Below, piece by piece: positions 22,558 through 33,892 of a stretch of DNA of 47,434 nucleotides (its first letter is position 1; each line of letters starts with the position of its first letter). The stretch lies in assembly GCA_002803225.1 (NCBI GenBank), contig NXFV01000304.1:1-47434 (forward strand), given 5' to 3'. The notes beneath the pieces were generated by a model that had not been told where the DNA came from, made no database searches, and worked only from the letters and a program-made list of their open reading frames with translations. A program made the translations under genes and the position numbers. This DNA is from Gamarada debralockiae. Its lineage: Eukaryota; Ascomycota; Leotiomycetes; Helotiales; Hyphodiscaceae.

Positions 22558-23422
22558 TCGAAACTTACGCCGTAGGGCCGTAGGACCTAGATTTGATGAT
22601 AGTAATAGAAAAAGATGGAGTAGTTTGAGGTAGAGCTATCGATATCACCACCTGCGAATCCTAAGAGTCAGAGTTTGCACCAGCACAACTCCTTGCTGTT
22701 GATGGAGTTGCGTGCACGTGATTTGCCCTCTATCCGCTGATACCTACACTCTCGCCCACACAGGATACATGTCCATACACGCGTCTTGGGCATCCAAGAA
22801 ACCTTAGGATTAGATGAGAAGTGACTCGATCTTGTGTTGTATACAGAGTCATCAACTGATGATACCGAGACATTTTTTTTCTTCTGCCTGACGCTATCAC
22901 ATGCCAAAAATTTCATTTAAACAATGAATTCGTAGAGGACAATCAAAACGTGTCTTTAACTTTGAAGATAACACGACGCAGATGGTTTATGGTGCTCCTT
23001 CAGGGGAATTACGCGTCAAAAAGACAGGAGAGATCAGGATACGGCTATGTCATTGAATTTGGAGTTGGAAGAGTGGTGGAGCAGGAGAAGTTCGAGAAAC
23101 AAGGGAGGACCAGCCACACGTCATCGCCTTTCAAGCCACAAATTGTCGCGTGCCCTAGACCTGATTGGTCGTCCCTCCTTAAAAATTCCATGTGCCAACA
23201 ATTCGTTAACTCCAGATAACCTGCTGCGTCTCTGCATCATCCAACCCACACCACAAACAGTATCAACACTGCTTGTTCCGTTTGCTGGGAAGATAAAACA
23301 ATTCCACTGTACAATAAAGACGATTAATTTGCACATCTACACATTTCGCAATAGCTCCCTGGTGAGGAATCCATCCCCCTTTTCAACACACAGTCACACC
23401 ATTCCATCCCGAGCTCGCAGCC
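22558..23422. promoter_or_regulatory. Intergenic region upstream of the reticulon gene
   Basis: Non-coding. CT/CA-rich sequence just upstream of 23423 (for example 23360-23410) fits a fungal promoter and 5' UTR. ORFs of 89-155 codons around 22950-23514 overlap each other and the reticulon start and lack family signatures. Confidence 0.4.
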
Positions 23423-24733
23423 ATGTCGGACGAACTTGTAGCTCCTTCCATCGAGAACCCCTCCGCGGGCTCTGCCACATCGAGCTTGGAGAATGCAAAG
23501 AACGCTTCAGTTAACAGTGAGGTGAGCTACAGCTTCCACAGCAGATTTTCTTTGTTTCTCCATCGCTAACTCCTGAAACAGTCATCCAAGCATCCCCGAA
23601 CTCCCCTCCTGGACACAACTGAAAAGCTTTTCCAGATGCCGCTGCCGCTGCCAACGCAGTCAAGAGCCATCCCATCACTCAAAGCGTGACCAACGGTACG
23701 GTTCCAAGCTCATCTGAAATCTCTGCGTCGGATCATTGCTAATGTGCACCTTCCCCACAGGCCCTGTTGTAGAGAACATCAAAGACCAACATGCAAAGAC
23801 CTCCGCTGAATTCTCCAACCTTGCCGCTGCTCGCACAGCTCCCGCACAACCTGCTGCCACCGGCCAACAACTCACACACTACCACTCGTTCTTCTCCAGC
23901 CTGTTGTCATGGAAGAACCCTCGCGCCTCCGGTATTGCCTTCGCCTCCGTCGTTCTCTTCATCTTCGCTGCCCGATACTTTAATATTCTGCGATACGGCT
24001 TTAAGCTTACATGGATGACTCTCGGAGTTACTATTGCGGCTGAGGTTGCTGGGAAGATGGTGCTCGGCCAAGGTCTTTCTTCGCAGTTTCGCCCAAAGAA
24101 GTACTTCACTGTTTCCAAGCAGACCCTTGATTCTTTGACTGGTGATCTCCATGAGCTTATTAACTTCTTTGTTATCGAGTCTCAGCGCATTGTCTTCGCA
24201 GAGAACGTGTTTGCTTCCACTGCTGTAAGCTTCCCAGGACCCCAAATCCCAGAAGACATGCTAACAGTCATCAGGCCTTCCTCGGTGCCTTCTTCTCCTA
24301 CTACCTGATCAAGATTGTCCCATTGTGGGGTCTTGCTCTCATCTTCACCTCCATCCTCTTCCTCGCACCTCTGATCTACAAGACCAACAAGGAGCTCATC
24401 GATCACCACATCAGCAATGCTTCCAACATTGTCAACCAACAAACCGAGCAAGTCAAGCAACTGGCCAGCCGCCAGGCCGCTCGTGCTACCGATGTTACAA
24501 AGCAATACGTTGGAGACTACTCTGCCAAGGCTCAGGAGATGATAGGCAATGCTCGTGGTCGCTCCACTTCGCCAGTTGCCTCCGCGAAGCCCGCCAAGGT
24601 TGACTTGAAGGAGAATAGTCCCGCTTACAAGAGTGAGGATTTCCCTGCTGCGCCGAAGGAAGAGTTCAAGGCCCCTGTCCAGGACACAGCCGATCCCCTG
24701 AAATCGGAGACCGAGCCCTTGATCGCTACATAA
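23423..24733 (+). CDS. Reticulon-domain ER membrane protein
   Basis: Endoplasmic-reticulum membrane-shaping protein (RTN1-like). It starts at ATG 23423 (MSDELVAPSIENPSAGSATS). Likely exons are 23423-23516, 23636-23695, 23761-24224 and 24275-24733, with introns 23517-23635, 23696-23760 and 24225-24274 keeping frame. The reticulon homology domain begins at HYHSFFSSLLSWKNPRASG near 23880. Two long hydrophobic hairpins follow: IAFASVVLFIFAARYFNILRY with LTWMTLGVTIAAEVAGKMVL, then FLGAFFSYYLIKIVPLWG with LALIFTSILFLAPLIY. The hydrophilic C-terminal tail carries KETNKELIDHHI-like and Ala/Lys/Pro-rich sequence. Its start and splice sites are clean and it has no lesion. It is a housekeeping gene among decayed neighbours. 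Confidence 0.9.
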
Positions 24734-25153
24734 TTTGCCCACATACCGAACCGATCGAGATACCCAACGGCAACGAATGTGTTGGGGAGATCATAATTAC
24801 GATGGGGGTATACATATGTGGATTGGTATATTCTAGGGGCTGTAAAGTGGGGTTGAGCAAAATTTGAGGGATATGAGACGTGAATGAGCGATGATCATGG
24901 TATGAGGTACATGCGATCAAGATGTCATGGGCTTCATGAAAACATTACTGTATTATGTGCGAAGGCTTTTCCTTACTTTCTCCTCTTGCGGAACTTTATT
25001 ACCGTTTCTCTTTGAACTCTGCGGTTTTATTTGCATGGGGAGTGTGCGTTTGTGTGAGATAGGAGGCTTTAGTTCCAGAATGAATGCGAATGAGTAATTA
25101 CATGCAGACGTTTGATGATGTCGCAAGTGATTCAATTGATGTCTGGTGTAATA
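24734..25153. terminator. Convergent 3' intergenic region
   Basis: About 420 bp between the reticulon gene (plus) and the lysine-rich gene (minus), so it should hold both 3' UTRs and poly(A) sites. No discrete motif was identified with confidence. Confidence 0.35.
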
Positions 25154-25596
25154 TCAAGTCCTCCCATCACCTTCCCCGAGACCTTGGTTTCCACCTCGGA
25201 CCGCCCCGGACAGCCGCTCATCCTTCGCCTTCTTCAAGCCTGCTTCCTTTGCCTGCTTCTGCTCCTTACTCAATGTCTGATCCAGGCCGCTGGTCTTAAG
25301 CTTCTTGCCCATACCCGTCTAGATCATTAAATTAGTTTAACGATTGAGAATGAGGATAAACGTACCAATTCCTCATCCATCGCACCAGCCTTTCGCTTCT
25401 GCTTCACTGCCTTCTTCACCTCCTTCTCGATATCCGCTGCAAATGCAACCTTGGCATCGGTGATGGAGGGATGCTCCAACTCGACCTCCTCCTTCCTTGG
25501 AAGCTCGGACTCGTACTTCTCATTGACTAGCTTCTGGGAGTAGCTGGCCCGTTTCCTTCCCTCTTTGCCTGCTATGCTTCCAAATCCTTCATCCAT
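25154..25596 (-). CDS. Small lysine-rich protein, function unknown
   Basis: Two exons (25596-25366 and 25318-25154) joined by a clean intron at 25319-25365 (GTACGT...TCTAG). It encodes about 130 residues: MDEGFGSIAGKEGRKRASYS, an acidic/basic helix (DAKVAFAADIEKEVKKAVKQ), then TGMGKKLKTSGLDQTLSKEQ and a Gly-rich tail ending GGNQGLGEGDGRT. It is highly charged, with no membrane segment or enzyme motif. An upstream ATG at 25631 (MSHYTEDDEIPKWMKDLEA) looks like a plausible native start but runs into TAG after 19 codons in a different frame. Either the start is 25596 or a 1-bp frame break separates the true N-terminus. I do not recognise the family. Confidence 0.6.
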
Positions 25597-25631
25597 TTGG
25601 GGATTTCATCGTCTTCGGTGTAGTGGGACAT

Positions 25632-26463
25632 TTTCGCTGTCGTGGTATGGTTCGCTGTCGTGGTTGTCGATCGAAGTGTTATTGCGTTATGGAGGAAGAA
25701 TGCAAGGGAAAAAGCAAGAAACGATGGCACACTTGTGGCTGGAATTCACTGGGACGTACCGCTGCCAATTCACTCCTTGCTCTCATTCTTCGAAAGTGAA
25801 GAAGTGCGCTCGATAGCAAGCTCGTTTGCGGCCCTCCGTAGTCAACAAGCGGCCACAAAAGTCAAGAGTTCAAAAAATGGGCAAATAATCCAAAAACAAG
25901 CCCTTAAATCCTCAAATCCTCCCAAGACCTAAAGACCATAGCTCAAAAAGCAGTCCCGTTCCAAACAATCAAATATTGAGATCGCGAAAGCAGGAAGTTT
26001 ACCTCAATCAAAAGGGGTGTAAGGTACGTGTCACATATAAAATTTCAATCAAATATTAGGAAGTTGAGCTTTTGTTTGGGAGATGCTTAGTCTCACCGCA
26101 CTCTAAAACACTATAACATTTGGTTCAGTAGACGTAAGCACCGATCGTACCGCAGTGGTTACTACAGTCCGCGAATACAACCCATAATTTCCGCTACAAG
26201 GGAAATATTGCTTATTTATTCGATATGCCGTGGCATGTTTGCTTGGGTTTAGCGAGGCGGTTGGCCGGAGGAAAGCGAGGGGCTAAACGCTACTTATGCC
26301 TAATTCGGGGGGCGACGAGATGAAGCAGAAGTCAATTGGTAGGAAGCTTGAGAGCGGCCGCATTGTCCTGTTCAATTTCTTCAATTGTGATCAACCTCGG
26401 GTTTTTCCACGTCCCTCAGCTCATCCTGAACATAGAAGTCAAACTTCAAAGCCAGCCGCATGC
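25632..26463. other. Intergenic region, nothing recognised
   Basis: About 830 bp upstream of the lysine-rich gene and downstream of the P450 pseudogene. It shows no repeat or gene signature. Confidence 0.35.
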
Positions 26464-28290
26464 TCATTTGAACAACACCTGCACACCCTTACTCTTCTCA
26501 CTCGGCTGCGGAAGAAGATAATCATGCTCAACATCAACATCCAACCTCGAAAACTCGAACAATTCCTGGTTTTCATATCGACGAAAGACCGTCGCGAGCG
26601 TGAGATACAACTCTGCTCTCGCAAGACTACATAATTGCACCCTGTCAGCAAGATTCCTTTCACTTAAGTCATAGCACATGGAAATTGAAGCTCCTCGTCC
26701 AGTTGAGGAGAGGTCAGGAGACAATGATGGGAGGGTATTTACTTCATACCAAGGCACTGTCTCGAGCCTTTCGTGAACGACACCAAGTAGCGCTCGAGAG
26801 GCGGCACGCCTTCAGGACGTTTTTCCAACCAGCGCTTGGGTCTGAACTTCATATGTTCGGAGAAGATGGTTTCGTTTTCGTGCATTAGGATCGATGTCAT
26901 TTCTACGGGCGTCTATATGAACAGTCATGAGAAGGCTACTCAATATGGCAGAGGAAGGGGAGGGTTTCATAGTCCTGGAGGAATCTCCAAGTCGTGGAGC
27001 TTCATAACTTCGGTCGGATGAGAGCGCTGGAGGCGGGAAACGACTCCGTAGGAAAGTCTCAGGCCTTCTTGGATCACCGCGCTCAAGTAGGGCAGCTTCT
27101 CGCCGCATTCAACTTCACCGGCGCATATTTATCGGGCGTCGCACCCTCGAGCTCTTCTCTCAGCTTCCTGTGAACGTCTGGATTATCAAGAACATGAAAA
27201 TGGGTAACCGTGGTCGTGTTAGCTGTAGTATCCGCGCCAGCACCGATAACCATTTATACCTCTTACCAAACTCTACTATGCAGTTTCTCGGCGGGTGGAA
27301 GATCGGATTCAAGAAGAGCATGTATGATAGTCTTGCCCAATCCAAGATCGACTTGTTCTTGCGAATACTTGAAGGTGCCGTCGATGACCTTCTGGGTGTC
27401 TTTTTGAACTTTCTAATCATGTTTCAAATTAGTAAGTTCACATCTAGGGGACAAAAGTTTCGGAGCCTTACACAACGATAGTCGAACATCAACCACATTC
27501 CCGGATCCATCGCTTTCAACCAATTCAAAGGCATCACTTCCGCCAACGGCTGGATAAATGGGAAATACTTCATAATATTCGCAACCTTGATTACCGAAAT
27601 AATAGTCTCCACCCACACCGGACTCAAATCAGGACTATCCAAGTGGCCCTAGCTACTATTCAGCGCATACAGCGTGATTATATCCGTAGCGAGACACATG
27701 TACAGCTGACGAATTGGAATTGGCTGTCCTGATTCTCGGAATTCATCAATGCGTTTACACAGCTTTTTGATCACGTAACTGAGCATGGGCTCTAGGCGAT
27801 TGACGCTGGGTTTAGAGAAGAAAGGTGAGATGGCTGCGCGACGAATGCGGTGTAGTTTGTGGTCGACGGTTGAGAAGCTGGTGCCTGGGAGGCCAAATTG
27901 TTTTACGAACCATTTGTATTTGTTGCGGGTTTTTGGAGCGAGCAGAGCTCATCACAGTAATCTGGTTCATCTATGTGAAGCTCATAGAGACTAATGCGAA
28001 TGAATGGTCCTGATTTGGAGTTTGGTGTGTTTGTTAGAAAGGGCTTAGTAGTTGATTGACCATTCTCTCGATGGAGCTCCCTAATCCTCTATGTGTATCG
28101 TCCCTTTAAAACCACATCGTAATAGGGTTAGTACCATCGCGTTGCGGCAGCGAGTTTAGGTCCCGGAAATTTCGCAAGTGGACCGAAATAGACGCTGTAA
28201 ATCGTGCTGGCAGCAAGAGCGATTGCGACAAGGCCCAGAACCCCGACAACGAGGTCGTAGTTGGGGCTCAATAGAATGCCATTGAATTAA
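26464..28290 (-). pseudogene. Cytochrome P450 (fungal class II), decayed
   Basis: Heme-thiolate monooxygenase, normally ER-anchored and paired with cytochrome P450 reductase. From 28260 downward: a hydrophobic anchor ([17 protein letters not shown]), [13 protein letters not shown] (proline hinge), YELHIDEPDY, GLPGTSFSTVDHKLHRIRRA (C-helix region), GAGADTTANTTTVTHF (I-helix O2-binding motif), REELEGATPD, YLSAVIQEGLRLSYG (K-helix ExxR), KFRPKRWLEKRP, and the heme loop FTKGSRQCLG, which is intact. Intron 26627-26742 joins CLGM|NLARAELYL. Lesions include TAA and TAG in the RWY..PYYDVVLKGRYT block near 28110-28140, TAG near 27650, two TAA before MVIGAGADTT (near 27280), and an intron near 26945-27005 without a GT donor. 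No start codon is visible in the first exon. Confidence 0.85.
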
Positions 28291-28629
28291 ACTTTGAAGC
28301 AAGTAGTAGTTTGCAATTAGCTTGCTGTATAATTATCTCTTGAAAAGCAGAAGTGGCAGATATGCAGATAAGATGATAAAGCACGTTGGCACCGAAGTTA
28401 TTGGAGTCTGGCTACCACCTTCATAGTATTGGTGGATATCATGCTTCATTGAGATTCTGCAGCGGCTCATTACCTTCCAGTCACCCATCAAGCTGGCACG
28501 CGACGCACTGGAAATAGTGATGAATTGATCCGATTAGCGGGATGGTTGCATTCAGGGAATAGCTTCATGCACAGGGAGGGATGCTGCCGCACCTCCAGGC
28601 ACTTTTCTTTATGAAACCCCCATCCCGAG
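28291..28629. other. Intergenic region between P450 and GMC genes
   Basis: About 340 bp. It should contain the GMC 3' end and the former P450 promoter. Nothing specific was seen. Confidence 0.3.
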
Positions 28630-30702
28630 CTACAATTTATATTCCTCAATCAACTTCTCCGCCGCCGTGGCACCAATTACGTACGCTACAGCTTGTGTAT
28701 GTCCACTATTCTCAAGTCAGCATCTGCGCCCAACACGCCCAGAAAATCCACTTACTTAATATTCACAGGAGCTACACTCATGTCCACAACCCTCAATCCC
28801 TCCAAACCGCGAACTTTGAATTCAGAATCAACACAAGAACCTTCATCCTCATCTTTCCCCATCTTCACTGTCCCGCTCGCATGCCACACCAAGACCGTCT
28901 GCTCCTCCAGAAAACCCTTTATGTCCTCTCTTGAATCACTCTTTGGGCCCGCCAACCAGGAAACAAAGCCTTCTTTATATTGCTTCATACTTTTGAAGAT
29001 CTTGAGTGTGTCGAACACAGAATCTATCAACACACGACGATCAAAGAGGTCCGTGAAGGCTTTAGGATCTATGAGCGGAGAATCCGCGGGGTTGGACGAA
29101 GCTAGTCTCACTTCGCCCTTGCTTTGCGCATTCATGCCGAATACCACAACGCTCAGGTACTCCATTCCGGGTGGGATTTCAGCAGTGGGTGGAACCTTTG
29201 GACCGCTAAAAGCAAGTTCGTAACTGGGAACTGCGTCCCGTTGTAGGTATTCTTGGACATCTTCTGGCAATCGTTGAAACTCCTCAGTATTGTAGATTTC
29301 GGGAAGTTTCTTGAACATGACGAGGAGACTTTGGCGTTCGGTAGCAAATCGACCGGTTCCGTCTTTGTTCCACTGTTCTGCTGCGGCTTCTATGGCGGCA
29401 GTGTTGGTCTCGAAGGCCATTCTCTCTGTGAAACCAGGCTTCATGAGAGCTGCCATAAAGATTGCAGGGTGGTCCTTCATAGAGCGACCGACTCCTGGGA
29501 GGTGTTTGATAGTTTCGATGCCATGTTTTGCTAGTTCTTCGCGAGGTCCGATTCCAGAGAGCATGAGAATTTTGGGGCTGTCGAAGGAGCCCGCGGAGAG
29601 GATGACTTCTTTTGTTGCAAACACTAACTATACGTTAGAAAAGCCTACAATTGAAAACTTCCTGAGCGGTCTACCTTTTCGACCATCCGCGATCTCAACA
29701 CCCGTTGCTCGTACCCCTTCAAATATGACCTTCTTCACGGTTGCTTCTGTAAAAATATGGAGATTCTCGGGCTTGTTCTTCAGATTTGCAGAAGCGCTTG
29801 TGGTACGGTATCCATTGGCAGTTGCGACAGGAGCCATACCTATCCCGATCGGATTTCCAGAGTTAAGATCGATGTTGATCGGGACCTGTGAGATTGAGTG
29901 TCAAAACCGGCGACAGATTCGATGAGCAAAGCTTTACTTACTCCATACTTGGTAACCTCTTGCATAATCTCTCTCGAACCCGCTTCCCATATAGTTGGTA
30001 TCTCTACATCCACGGGACTTCCAAAGTTAGCATCCCGGGGATGGATACACCGGAATATTGGACTTACCCGCTATCTCCGTGTCCAATTGGTCCGGCAAAC
30101 TCTCTGTTTTCCGGCAACACTTCACCATGGAAAGTTTCCAACTATTCCATCAACATAAGCAAGTGTCACATCTGAGTTGGGGGGTCGGACGGCGGACATA
30201 CCTCATTGAATCTCCTCTTCGTATTCTCCCATTTCCAGGTGTCATCGCCCACCAAATCAGACCAATAATTGTAGTCCTCCTTACTGCCCGACAAGTAGAC
30301 TGCCCATTCACTCTTCAGAAACCTGCACAAAATATGCTATGGAAGGAAACGTACTCTGAAAGTTAATCAAAGAGCTGCCACCCAAGCCCTTACCCCTCAT
30401 ATATGGCAGCGTTCTTCCTTGCAAGCTTGTCTGTGGAACGGTCGAGTAGCCGTGATCCAATTCCGGGTTTGTGAAAGCAAGCATATACCGCTCAGAGGGG
30501 TTGCGGTAGGAGAGTGAAGAACGGTCCGTACCAGCTTCGAGGACAAGGACTCTGGGCTTGCTAGGCGTGCGAGCGAGGCGGGAGGCCAGGAGGAGGCCAG
30601 CTGTGCCACCTGGAGAAGGAGTTAGTGATAAGGAAGGGGTGTAGGCGGGACCAAGGTGGAGAGCCTACCTCCTACTATGATGAAGTCTGCCGTGGTCGAC
30701 AT
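28630..30702 (-). CDS. GMC family FAD-dependent oxidoreductase
   Basis: Glucose-methanol-choline oxidoreductase, an FAD flavoenzyme oxidising an alcohol substrate. It has eight exons from ATG 30702 to TAG 28630-28632. Introns that keep frame are 30610-30668, 30300-30354, 30142-30201, 30018-30067, 29886-29941, 29624-29674 and 28706-28755. Motifs in order: the Rossmann dinucleotide site IIVGGGTAGLLLASRLA split by intron 1, RVLVLEAG, GKGLGGSSLINF (GMC signature 1 region), TWKWENTKRRF, FATKEVILSAGSFDSPKILM (signature 2), LSGIGPREELAKHGI, and the active-site HASGTVKMG with the partner segment NGHTQAVAYVIGATAAEKLI. It has no secretion signal, which suggests an intracellular enzyme. The 3' splice site at 30018 would be AAG. 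No lesion was found, in contrast to the tandem P450 pseudogene just downstream. Confidence 0.88.
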
Positions 30703-32304
30703 GTTGGGTATGTGAGGTTGGGGAGTTACAGACCGGTAATCTTGAACTTTGTTGCTTTTATTTGAACCCTTTGAGAGTTCTTGGGAATTCACTGCCCATT
30801 AAATAGGATTGCCAGACTCCTCATGGAAAGTATTTGAATCCAAGTCTGACATGACTGCTTTGGCGGCGCTTGCTCCTTGGGGTCTCTCAGCAGCCACCAG
30901 AAGGCGATTCCATTTCGGGGCACTGCTGACAGCTTCCAGCCTATATCAAGAGGCTGAATAATGAGCCGACAAGAAAGTGCAAGAGTTTTAAACCGGTATG
31001 AAAATATGGCCTCCAAATCACCTGCCTCTAGCTCGATTCTTCTCCGCATTCGCCGCTTCACTTAAAGCTCAAGCTCTCAAGCCCCCGAGCTCCCCTCAAT
31101 TGATAGAACAATATGAGAACTTGTAGAATTGAATTGTAAAGTCTCACAAACATCGATTCCATGTCCGTCACTCAGAGGTATTGATTGGACCTAATCTTGA
31201 TTGCACCTGACTTTGATAATACCCCCAAGGCTCACAGTAAGCTATGGCTCTGCTTGTAAAACGGTATACTAATCATTCGTTTAATGCTGACCTCAGAGCG
31301 CAAGCGCTTGCTATTCCTGGAAGCAGCGATGTTTACTGATCATGCGGGGGGGACAGTCAGGAAATAAGGCTGGGACTGGAAATCGCAACTCATGACGAAA
31401 ACTCAAGATTAGTAACCAATTGTGCTATTATCGAGGAGTCTCAGATTTGCTTATTTGCAGTTCAACGATATTGCACAGTAACTGTCACCGGCTTTTACCT
31501 GGCCATTGCAGACTTCGATTTTCCAAATTTCACTTCCCTGCAATTTTATTTCGCGGAGTGACAATAATCGCTTCGTTGAGAACTCTATTTGATGTTAGCT
31601 CTTCAGAACTATAAGCAGGGCAAAAAGAATAAAGCACAACGAACATATCTTTTCAATAAGGCTGAGGAGTAAGGAAATTACGATGAAAGTGCCACGAGTG
31701 ACAAACGATTCGCACCTACGCGGATGACAAGGCGGGCGGACAAAGGATGGAGAGCCAGCAGGCAGGACAATAACGGGCCAGGGAGAGATGGAAGGAGGAG
31801 AGATAGAACAAGAGGAGGAGGAAACGATAGAGACGGAGAAAAGGGGAGGCTCAGGGAGACTCGCGGAAAGCTATCTTCATTAGAACTTTCTTCCCGTCTG
31901 AAATCCACTGGAAAAATGAGGTTAACCAAGTAAATAAATAGCTTATTCGTTCTAATTGTTTCAACGATTAAGGACTGAAGAGGTGACGCTTTTCAACGGT
32001 TGCCAAGAGCCAAGAGCAAGTGAGTAGATCAATTGTTCAAATTGTTTGAACGATTGACGGCTAAAGCGCGGCTCTAAAATCTACTAATAAATCCACTAAG
32101 AGCAATAATGCAATGTTGAAGATCTCCTCTCTATTTCAAATTGGCTTTTAATGTATTTTCCAAGTATGGTTTGTTCGAAGCCTCGAGAAGGCTGGATTGA
32201 TGCGATTTGTCGCTCTTCCTTTGTCGATAGAGACAACATCTCACTTGAATATAACCTCCCGTTGAAACAAAATTCTAGAAAATCTCACCATGAAGACTAC
32301 ATTA
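30703..32304. other. Long gene-free region
   Basis: About 1.6 kb. It holds a purine-rich (GGAGGAGAGA-like) stretch around 31775-31860 and AT-rich sequence around 31930-32110. No gene is supported. Confidence 0.4.
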
Positions 32305-32464
32305 GAACCTCGATATAATAATACGATCGGGACCCGAAAATCATAAGAATATAGTCAGGTATTCTTATATCAAGGTCCCATGACTTGGAAAATCAAGAAA
32401 CGGGGCCCAAAAATTGATTTTTATTAGTCAGGTATTCTTATGTAGAGGATTCTTATCGAGGTTC
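32305..32464. mobile_element. 160-bp MITE with TA target duplication
   Basis: The left end GAACCTCGATA and the right end TATCGAGGTTC are inverted repeats, flanked by TA at 32303-32304 and 32465-32466. The similarity continues inward with ATAATA/AAGAAT-type changes. The motif AGTCAGGTATTCTTAT occurs twice inside (near 32354 and 32427). The ends resemble Tc1/mariner-pogo-like fungal MITEs. There is no coding capacity. Confidence 0.8.
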
Positions 32465-33337
32465 TACTGTACTCCGCTGCATAGTCAAAGTTCTGGAGCT
32501 TGTCTAAATAATTCAGGGAGGAAATTTTGGTTTCTTCCCCCTATGAACTATCAGGGACGACAGCTAAAAGGGCTCGACTGAATTAAGCCAAAGCACACGA
32601 GAATTAGGAGCTTTTCAATTTTTCGTGTATTGGTACAGAGCGCAAAATTTGATTCGTTAGAGTTTTCGGGTCATCACTGTCAGACCTCGAATATCCAGCC
32701 AATGAAAAATGGGAGGCTGAACGGAAATTGCTTCGCCGCAACGATGCTTTGCCTCTCGTCGGCACACGTCGTATTTTGGATGCCTGACGACGACGATGAT
32801 GATAATAAACAACTCAGTCCGTGGAATGGCTGGGGAAGAACCCCCCAAAACCGGAACTTGCCAACGAACTGGCACGAGTCACAAACGCCTTGTGCAACCA
32901 TCATGTAAGCCTCGTAAAATGGGCGCTTTCAGTGTTTCTTAGCACCCGAGAGCATCAAAGTATGATTGCAATCATAAGATCGCCGCAAGAAGACCAGGGT
33001 CAAATTATAACTCGCACATTTCAGTCGAAAGACCGAATAGACAAAAATCAAAACATCATTCTGTGTACTTGACTGCTTGGAGCTGACCAGTCATGGGCTA
33101 CTACCTTGGGCCAACGATAGGGCGCTCCTATACTACTGTGATCACCTTGCCGTGTTGAGTCGAATGGTGGTGGTCCTACGAAGGTGCCACCTACACCATT
33201 GGAATCAGCGCGGAATTCTACGAGGGGTCGGTTTTAGGCTCGTAAGGACCCCTTAGGTTGGTTGGGGGACCAGATTTTGAAACATCAGCCTTGTGGCTGG
33301 CGAGCTGATAATTTGACGTAAGGAGCTGAAGGGGTTA
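32465..33337. other. Spacer between two MITEs, nothing recognised
   Basis: The only sizeable ORFs (such as 32630-32908) have no family signature. A short GAC/GAT triplet run lies near 32785-32802. Confidence 0.35.
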
Positions 33338-33652
33338 GTAAAAAGCGGCCATCAGCGTAGAGAATGACGCCACATTTTTTTTTAGCGAATGTCTCTACCC
33401 TGGCTGAGCTTTGTTGACATATGCTTGGTATATGCTTACAATAAACTGTCGTGCCCCGACGCCTATCTCCTCAAGGGGCGGATCCCCTCGAGCCCTTCGG
33501 GTCCGGGGAGCCCCTCCCCCCAATTTCGTCGGGCTTAAGGGCAGACTTTTTATAATCTAAGTAATATTTATATAGAGCATATGCTCAGAATATACAGAGA
33601 AATTTGCTAAAAAAAATGTGGCGTCATTCTCTGCGCTGATGTCGCTTTTTTC
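33338..33652. mobile_element. 315-bp MITE-like inverted-repeat element
   Basis: The left arm (33338 to about 33395) and the right arm (about 33595-33652) are inverted repeats with few mismatches. They share AGAGAATGACGCCACATTTT near 33359-33378 and its complement near 33611-33632. TA at 33336-33337 and 33653-33654 could be the target duplication. The core is GC-rich (GGGGCGGATCCCC-like near 33475-33530) and has no ORF. Confidence 0.75.
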
Positions 33653-33892
33653 TACCCTGAGCGGGCTGGAACCCGCGAGTGGAAAGCCTCGTGTTCCAGG
33701 ATGAGCTCTCCGCAGAGTTGCCAAGAGCCTTAATGGCGTTCTGTCTTTCCGAGGTAATACAACAGCTTGGATTAGCCTCAGCCTTCTGAGTAAGACGGCT
33801 TACTCCCGCATTCCTTAGCCTTTTAAAGTCGAAAACCCCAAACTTGGTTCTTGTATTTGGAATCTTTGATCACACTATCAGTAGCGAGAAAC
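33653..33892. promoter_or_regulatory. Region upstream of the laccase gene
   Basis: 240 bp between the MITE-like element and the laccase ATG. It must contain the core promoter, so the element sits immediately upstream of an intact gene. A local GCGGG...CCCGC hairpin lies near 33660-33680. Confidence 0.4.

Noticed and set aside
22950..23514. Overlapping plus-strand ORFs of 89 and 155 codons
   Set aside because: No family resemblance. They overlap each other and the reticulon start in a different frame.
31678..31933. Opposed ORFs over a purine-rich stretch
   Set aside because: Low-complexity GA-rich DNA yields open frames by composition; the residues are nearly all Arg, Gly and Asp, or Leu, Ser and Pro.
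33660..33730. tRNA-like sequence on the minus strand (GGGTTCCAGCCC with flanking stems)
   Set aside because: A T-arm-like hairpin is present, but no consistent acceptor stem, D-arm or seven-base anticodon loop can be drawn.
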